From contig NC_068350.1 of assembly GCF_014633365.1 (NCBI RefSeq), positions 38,555,119 to 38,619,118 on the forward strand: DNA of 64,000 nt, read 5' to 3'. Positions 57,576-64,000 of the stretch are shown here, one piece after another. A program made the translations under genes and the position numbers. This DNA is from Diospyros lotus (taxonomy: Eukaryota > Streptophyta > Magnoliopsida > Ericales > Ebenaceae). Position 1 is the first letter of the stretch, and every line of letters starts with the position of its first letter. The notes under the pieces were generated by a model that did not search any database, had not been told where the DNA came from, and saw only the letters and a program-made list of their open reading frames with translations.

Positions 57576-60476
57576 TGTAATGACCCGTTTGTGGGTCTAG
57601 GTGTTATGGGTATTTTAGTTTGCACAATAGAGTTGTTGCCTTTATTAATTAATTGTTGAAAATATTATATGCATTGGTAATGGGGCAAATTAATGAAAAT
57701 AATATTTTTGTTGGAAGATAAATATAGGTGGATCAATGTCTTTGTGAGTATAAATAAAGTGTGTGGAAAAGCCTCAAAGTTGTGGGCTAAATGGGTTTAG
57801 ACCTTATTTGAATTAGGCCATTGATAAATAATTAAATTTTAAGTGTAAATGAATTGGGTTGAATCCAAATCTCAAGGAAAGTCTATTGGGCCTTAGTTGG
57901 ATTGGACCATATATTTTGACTTGGGCTTGGACCATGGGCATAGAGAATGGTATCTTAATTAAAAATAAAAAAGATTAAGAAAATAGCAAAATGACCAAAA
58001 CGGGTTAGAGATAATTGAATTGTGTGTGTTAGTATGAGGGGCAAATTAGGGAAACCAAAAGGGAGATGGATTGGAGGGAGTTGGGAAACAAGTCTCCCCA
58101 TTTCCCCTTCCTTTTCTTCCTTCTTACTTTCTTGTTCCCTTCTCCTTCTCCCTCTCCCGATTGTCTCTTCTTCCTCCATTGTTCTTCTTTATTGGTGCTT
58201 CAAGTGGAGAATTTCCAATTTGAAGGGGTGTCTTCATCTATGTGGATTTGCAACCATCTAAGGCAAGTTCTCTTCCTTTTTGTTTCATATGCAAGATCTT
58301 CTTCTTCTTCTCCTCATGATTGTGTAAGCTCTTCTTCTCTTGTTTATCTTTTAATGCAAGTTCTTCAACCTTGTTTCCATCTTAGAAGGCTTGGTTCCTT
58401 CAATTTTAAGTTGTTGCTCTTAAATTCTTATTTTCGGATTCACTAACCATGCTATGTTCTTTGACCCATAACTTCTTATGGTTATATCCAAATTGAGATT
58501 CGTTTATTGTTTTGTAAACTAGACATCTTAAGATTCATTTTAGACACAATAATCGAATTTTTTGACTAAGATTTCAGCTCGTGATAACCTTATAAATCCC
58601 TGCTAAGATCTGAAAATTTTACTACTTTCGAGTAAATTGACCTTGTTATACTCTTTAGGGTATAATTCTCTGTGGTTATATCCGATTCAAGATCTGTTTA
58701 TTTCTGTGTAACTAGACTCGATAATCTTAGTTTGGTAAATTTTTTAGAATTTTTGGCTGCGTTTTGAGCCTACAAAATCCTTGTTAATTCTTGCCCAAAT
58801 CTGAAAATTTTCTGCTCTGTTTTTGGATAATCTGTTCTTGCTTCGGTTTTGAAGTATAACGCTCTGTGGTTATATCCAAATTGTGATCCGTTTATTTTTC
58901 TATAAATTAGACATCATAGGATTCAATTCAGTATAAGATTTAAAATTTTTGTTTATGATTTGGACCCATAACAACCTTGTTGAATTCTATCTAGAATTCT
59001 GTAAATTACTCTTACGAATTCTGCCTTGTTCCGGTTTTTGTACAATATCTCCTTAAGGTTATTTCGGATTTCAAATCTAGTTGTTATTCTAGAAACTAGA
59101 CTCATTAGGATTTGATTTGGTATATCATTTGTGGTATTTGACCAAATATTGAGCCTGGATCAGATTTTTTGAAAATATGCTTGAAATCTGGAAATTTCTG
59201 AAAAATGTTGTTATTCAATTTTTCCTATGTAGTCTATCATTCTTATGTTTAAAATTATGATTTTTGTCTAGTTTCTTCCATTTTTTGAATTATTCTTGAT
59301 AACCCTCATTTTTGGATAAAAGGGTTTTATTCTCCTTATTTCGATAAATCTTACAATATTAATTGGCTTTTTTGATGAACATTGCTAAAATCTAATTAGG
59401 GTTTTGTGTCACCTTACATTTCTTAAGGAATAACATTGCTTGATTAGGGTCTAGTGTCATGCAAGATTTGTTGTTTTTTGCATGTATAAATTTTGATTCC
59501 TTGTGGTTATTATTAGTGTAAAAATATATAGTAAATATTGGTTGGACATTTCTATAAGTATGAGTAAATAAATGCATTAAAATTTACCATTTGATCATAA
59601 GATAGTGCACACCTTAATTTATGTAATTGTGCATGATAAGCATGAATTGAGATTTTTCTTAATCATTGAGGATTGATATGAAATTGGGATATGCATATGT
59701 GATGCTTGATTATACTAATTTGCGCACCTATTATTTTATGCGGCTGCTATGTCTGTGGGTAAGAAAGGATATCGTATGAATGTATGACGCGGGTGAGGTG
59801 GCCATCAACCCGGTAGGCGAGGCTCACATTATTATTTTTTGTTGATGTATTTTCATGATACATGGATATATTGGTTGTGGGAGCATTGGGAATTATGTGG
59901 AAAATTCCTTATTGTTGGTGCATGTGCATAAGTCTGGAAATGACTACATAATATGTATAATAATCATAGCATAGGAAATTAACATAAATGGAAAACTTAT
60001 GAGTTGTGTTATACTGATATCTTCTCATAGAGTTGTTGTTTACTCTATCTTGATTATCCATGCCTTTGATTCTATATCTCCATGCTTCATAAATATACTT
60101 GGTGAGCCTTGTGACTCACCTTGTTTACTCTCGTGTCATTCCAGGTAAATGTAAAGCAGTGGTTGAGGGCGAGTCCAATGGGGCTAAAGCCCAGGGTTAG
60201 AGTTGTACAGAGACCTTCCAAACTAGATAGTCCATGCTAGTGTTTGTGATGAGGGCATGTGTGAGAAAATTTTATGTTGTAAAATTTGTTAATGCCTTTG
60301 TATTTCATTTTATGTAGACTATGGTCCAAGATGTTGTAAACCTTTATGTTAGCTTCCGCTGAATTTGTCTAAGGATAGTACTATGGTGTTGTATGTTATT
60401 GTTCTATATCACACTTGTGATGACCTCTTTTCGGATATCCTATGCTAGCGAGACTATCCAGGAGTGGGCCACTACA
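57576..60476 (+). mobile_element. Solo LTR G (family of D)
   Basis: Begins TGTAATGACCCG and ends GTGGGCCACTACA. Flanks TGTTT (57571-57575) and TATTT (60477-60481) fit a 5-bp TSD with one G-to-A change. The pre-insertion sequence, GAGCTTGTTTAGTGGTTTG, is visible at 44600-44620. Contains a pyrimidine-rich stretch (58090-58170), four degenerate ~194-bp tandem repeats (58440-59240) and a GAGCCTTGTGACTCACCTTG block near 60104, which is also present in LTR F and reversed in LTR H. No primer-binding site or coding region. Confidence 0.82.
58440..59240. repeat. Four degenerate ~194-bp tandem repeats in LTR G
   Basis: GGTTATATCCAAATT-like text followed by a GTTTATTxxxxTGTAAACTAGACA-like segment recurs at 58481, 58675, 58869 and 59058 (spacing 194, 194, 189). 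LTR D has a single counterpart near 33537. Confidence 0.7.
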
Positions 60477-61329
60477 TATTTAGTCGTTTGTTGTCATGCT
60501 CGAGATATCTCCTACTATAAAAATGTAGACGTTTTTGTGGTTTTTCATTTAATGAAATTCTTATTTACAAAAAAAATATTAAATTTTAAAACTGTCAATT
60601 TTATCATTTTATTTAAATTTTAAATTTATTCTAATATCTAATATAACCAATAACTGGCATTTTAAAAATTTTAAATTGTAAAAAAATTTTAAAATAGCAA
60701 AATTCTAATTCAAAGTTTAGTTTTTTGTTTAAATTTTAATTTTATTCTATTATCTAATCTAATATATATAACTAACATGGATTCTTTGAAAAATTTAAGA
60801 CTTTATTATATCAAAATGGGTTTTTACTTAAATAGTAGAATAGAAGAATAGATTGATAATAGAATAGAAGAATAACGTGGGATTTGTTTTTTATTTTAAA
60901 TTAATTATAATATTTACAAATTAATTGTTATAGCAATTTTGATAGTGTGGGGCATGTCAATAATTAATCTGATCCAATTCATTAAGGGCAATTTTTTTAA
61001 AGACTTTGGACTCATTTTTTTTTTCCAAATTTTTAGTTAATTATATTATCTGAAAATTTTGAGAAGTGGACCATGATAATAAATAATTAATTCTTTAATA
61101 ATTATAAATTTCAAAATACTAATTTTTGTTTTTTTAAATTTATTCAAATAATCTAATAAATAACTAGGGAATTTTGAATTTTTTTAAGTTTCAAACAAAA
61201 ATTAAAAAAAAAAAAAGAAGATAAAATATGTTACCCCACTCTTCTGTAAATTTCAAAATACAAAATTTAGTTTTGTAATTTTGATGATAAAATATGTTAA
61301 AGGTATTTTAAAAATAACTAAAGTTTGAT
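60477..61329. repeat. R3 flank and block P
   Basis: Continues the gene flank after LTR G and then block P, collinear with 44620-45115 and 49410-50250. No gene. Confidence 0.6.
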
Positions 61330-61692
61330 AAAACTTAGCACAACAAAATGGGTGTTTTATTCTGGATGCTTTCCATATCCAATTGGCCCTGACCCTAGCT
61401 CGTATGCTCACTGATATGACACACATCAAATCCTGCAAGCGTACCCAAATCATTATACCTCGTGCCATCATCAGATGAGTCACACTCCCTTGATTTCCCT
61501 TCACTAGAGGTCAAACATCACGAGTGGGGCTCCTCTGCCAGTGGCATCTCCACATCACCAACACAAGCACTCGACCCTTCATCCGACCCCTGAACTTAGG
61601 CAAACCACTAACCAAGAAAGAGGTAAATGCGGTAGCCCTCCACGCCCTTCATCGTCGTCGTACTACTATTCTTATTAAAGCCTGACGTGGTT
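61330..61692 (+). pseudogene. Gene-like fragment Q, copy 3
   Basis: The frame reads SNPASVPKSLYLVPSSDESH and onward to SGISTSPTQALDPSSDP, then TGA. Same island as 46629-46979 and 50260-50606. Function unknown. Confidence 0.4.
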
Positions 61693-61814
61693 TTATTTTT
61701 TATAATTTTTTGCTGGAGAACCTAATGTGTCATCAGCCAACTATATATGATTCATTTTCAGTTTTGTTTTCGATTATATATTTATATAATTTCTTTATTC
61801 ATACTTTTAATTTA
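61693..61814. repeat. Start of flank block S (R3)
   Basis: Matches 46980-47095 and is cut by LTR H at 61815. Confidence 0.6.
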
Positions 61815-64000
61815 TGTAAGCACCCTCGCCTGGATATCCCAACCACCCGGACTAACCGAACGGGAGCACTTACGGAAGGAGGAAGAATGAACCACAAGAC
61901 AAGAACCACACTGGCATGCATACACAAGATTTAAAACAACGGAAGCGAAACCATATATACATGCATGCACTACGGGTACCCCGCTAGCACAGCGGTCACA
62001 AGATAAATAAATGGATACAGACTCATGTGCCGACATACACGAGACTCGAGGAATAACTTGATACAGTAAGAATAATAGAGTAAATCCTACTCAACCATCA
62101 AAGTTGACAGGGATTGACGGGACTGCCTGTACACCATACTGACTCTGCTGTTAAAAGCTGACTCCATTGCCATGGCCCACGTTACCACTACCTGGAATGT
62201 GGAAAGCAAAGTGAGTCGAGAGACTCAGCAAGCATAAAGAAAGAAAGGCTAAAGGCTGTATAGAACCAATAAGCTCTCCTCCAGAACACCAACCCCCAAG
62301 TACACACAAGCCATGAGACGCTACAACACAATAGTATAGCAAAATAAAAGCACATACTGGTCCTTGGGGCCCACACAAAACACACGGCACCCAAGTCCCA
62401 TACCAGCCTGCCGCTACTTTGAAAGGCAACAAATATCTCCAGCAGCCTGTGCGTGCCATCCCGGGTCGGTACTCCTGCCACCCGTGTGTCCGTGTCGGTA
62501 CTCCCAACACCCGAGCCATAGGCTCCCTCGGAACGGTTCTCCCGTCCGAAAACTAATAACTACCAGTAACCATGTAATGCACATAAAAATGCAATGGCGT
62601 AATGAGCATCAACGTGATACACTAGGGCCCATACATCCAGGCATTAGGCCATAGTAAACCACATGCAATGCATATGCCCGTGCTGGATGCAACCTAACCA
62701 AGCTAGAATGTCCGTGTCCAAGCATACTCAATAAATGAATATCCCAACATGCAACCCGTACCCATGTGCATATCAAATCATTGAACAGTAATATAATGAA
62801 TCTAAACTTGCAGTAAATCACATATTGGTAGAGCTAGTCAGTAGTGTCCGGCACCGATCAACGGCCAGTGAATAGGAGTGTCTACCCGATAGTCCACTGT
62901 AGGGTCATACAATAGTCTACCCCAACGTCACCAAACAGCTGACCTCTGCCCCACTGCTTGATAGCTCAACTGAATCATAAATAAACCTGATAAAATCGTA
63001 AATAAACCCGCACGTCTAGGAACCTAGTCCCCAAGCTGGGTTCGGCATCATTCTGAAAGGAATGGAGGCGGTACAAACCCCCGTAGGCTCACAACAAACA
63101 AAGTTCTAGAAGTTCCGAATTTAATTCAAATTATAACAAATGAATAATAGCTCAATAAATAAGGCCAGGAGCCGAATTAATGTAAGGGAGGAGATAAAAT
63201 ACGAGAAACCTCGGAGTTTCTCACGGGAATTAAAGAACAGGAAGAAAGAGTTGGGAGCTTGCCTTTACATGGTCGTTTCCTACCTTTCTTGCACTCCCGC
63301 TGCGAAGTAAAACGTTTCTCTAGCAATTAATAAAATCATGGCTCACATTAATTAAATCTAACCGAGTAATATAAATAATTTAACCATATAAAATCCCACG
63401 TAAGCACACCACAAATAAAACCCCAATGAGTCTCATATTTAATTTAAATTAAATCATACTAATAAAATCCTCAATTCGTATAATTAATACGTGACACCGA
63501 AACGAATTAAGGGAAGGCGAGGGGTTCATAAAATGGAAAAAATTGTAAGGGTAGAGGGAACTTGCCTCATTTAAGCTGATTACAACGTTTCTACGTTTAA
63601 ACACCACCAAATTAATACACGCTGTAAAATAGAATAACTCCCAAAATTAGCAAAATAGGACTCAAAACGAAATTCCAACCGTACAGAATGTTTAACACAT
63701 AATTCTCTACTTACTAGAATAATTAAACCGCGATTAAACTTCATTTAATCTCAAATTTCTCCCCCAAAAATGGCCCACATGCGCTGTTCTTCTTTTCTGA
63801 TTTTCCTTCGCCCGTTGCTGCTTCAAAAATGGCTGAATTTGGCCAAAATTGGCCTTTTATACAAGAAAAAATGGAGGCTTAGCGAGTAAGGTAAATGGGC
63901 GGCCCACAGTGCGCCATGTGGTGCGCTTAGCAGCCGCGCATGGCTGCCACCGCCTTGCCCAAAACGGCAAGGGTTTTGGCTGAAAAATCAACCAAAATCC
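61815..64000 (-). mobile_element. LTR H, partial at window end (reverse orientation)
   Basis: Starts TGTAAGCACCCTC where block S breaks off (left flank AATTTA). On the minus strand it shows the same layout as LTR F: a GC-rich stretch with AAAACCCTTGCCGTTTTGGG near the window end, a TATAAAAGG box (63851-63864 region), and a GAGTCTCTCGACTCACTTTG block before CATTCCAGG (around 62190-62225). At least 2.2 kb. Whether it is a solo LTR or the end of a full element cannot be seen. Frames at 62151-62519 and 62188-62481 overlap each other and lack retroelement motifs. Confidence 0.65.

Noticed and set aside
58022..58446. Frames of 79 and 126 codons with a signal-peptide-like start in LTR G
   Set aside because: Two different frames over a pyrimidine-rich LTR segment that reads Ser/Leu/Phe-rich by composition. 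The related LTR D has no equivalent.
62151..62654. Frames of 96-122 codons on both strands in LTR H
   Set aside because: They overlap on opposite strands and lie in the part of the LTR resembling LTR F, which has no matching protein.

Overview
The window is nuclear DNA from a flowering plant, probably a eudicot. It is AT-rich, full of plant transposable elements with clear target-site duplications (TSDs), and contains one short intron-containing gene with GT-AG splice sites. No prokaryotic, organellar or autonomous-transposon gene is visible. The species cannot be told from the sequence.

The backbone is a locus of roughly 8 kb copied in tandem. Units begin at 1 (X), 14421 (Y), 22516 (Z) and 39940 (W), all marked by the same start motif. 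From about 43056 the same material runs in the opposite direction in three further, rearranged units (R1 about 43056-46980, R2 46980-50600, R3 50600-61814). Each unit carried a small four-exon gene of unknown function. Only the Y copy (16642-18696, minus strand) is still open: its exons join in phase into 198 codons. The copies in Z, W, R1, R2 and R3 have stops, frameshifts, a lost start codon, a lost splice donor or missing exons. X has lost the gene body. All three inverted units share the same head-to-head breakpoint inside exon 1, so the inversion came before the later duplications. Two of them still form hairpin-like inverted repeats.

Mobile elements have inserted into this backbone, and the intact paralogous sites show where. 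They are: a 7.2-kb CACTA element (1517-8764, TSD GTA) with a solo LTR inside it (3041-5546, TSD GTTTT); a solo LTR of the same family, reversed (10051-12581, TSD GCTAA); a Cassandra TRIM with 5S-rRNA-like LTRs (23205-23892, TSD GCATA); a solo LTR (24128-29475, TSD GATTG) holding a different LTR (24363-27053, TSD ATTTA); a solo LTR (30035-33935) with another (30041-32243, TSD GTAAC) inserted six bases from its edge; a 142-bp insertion with a 10-bp TSD (37485-37626); a broken CACTA-like fragment (47805-47989); a gag-only Ty1/copia element in minus orientation (51263-55287, TSD AAAAG); another solo LTR (57576-60476); and an LTR cut by the window end (61815-64000).

Almost all other open frames are chance frames in GA-, CT- or GC-rich LTR sequence. 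The most unusual features are the single surviving gene copy among dead and inverted relatives, the recurrent inverted junction, the gag-only retrotransposon and a heat-shock-element-like palindrome kept in four solo LTRs. Homology and boundaries were judged by eye; no database was searched.
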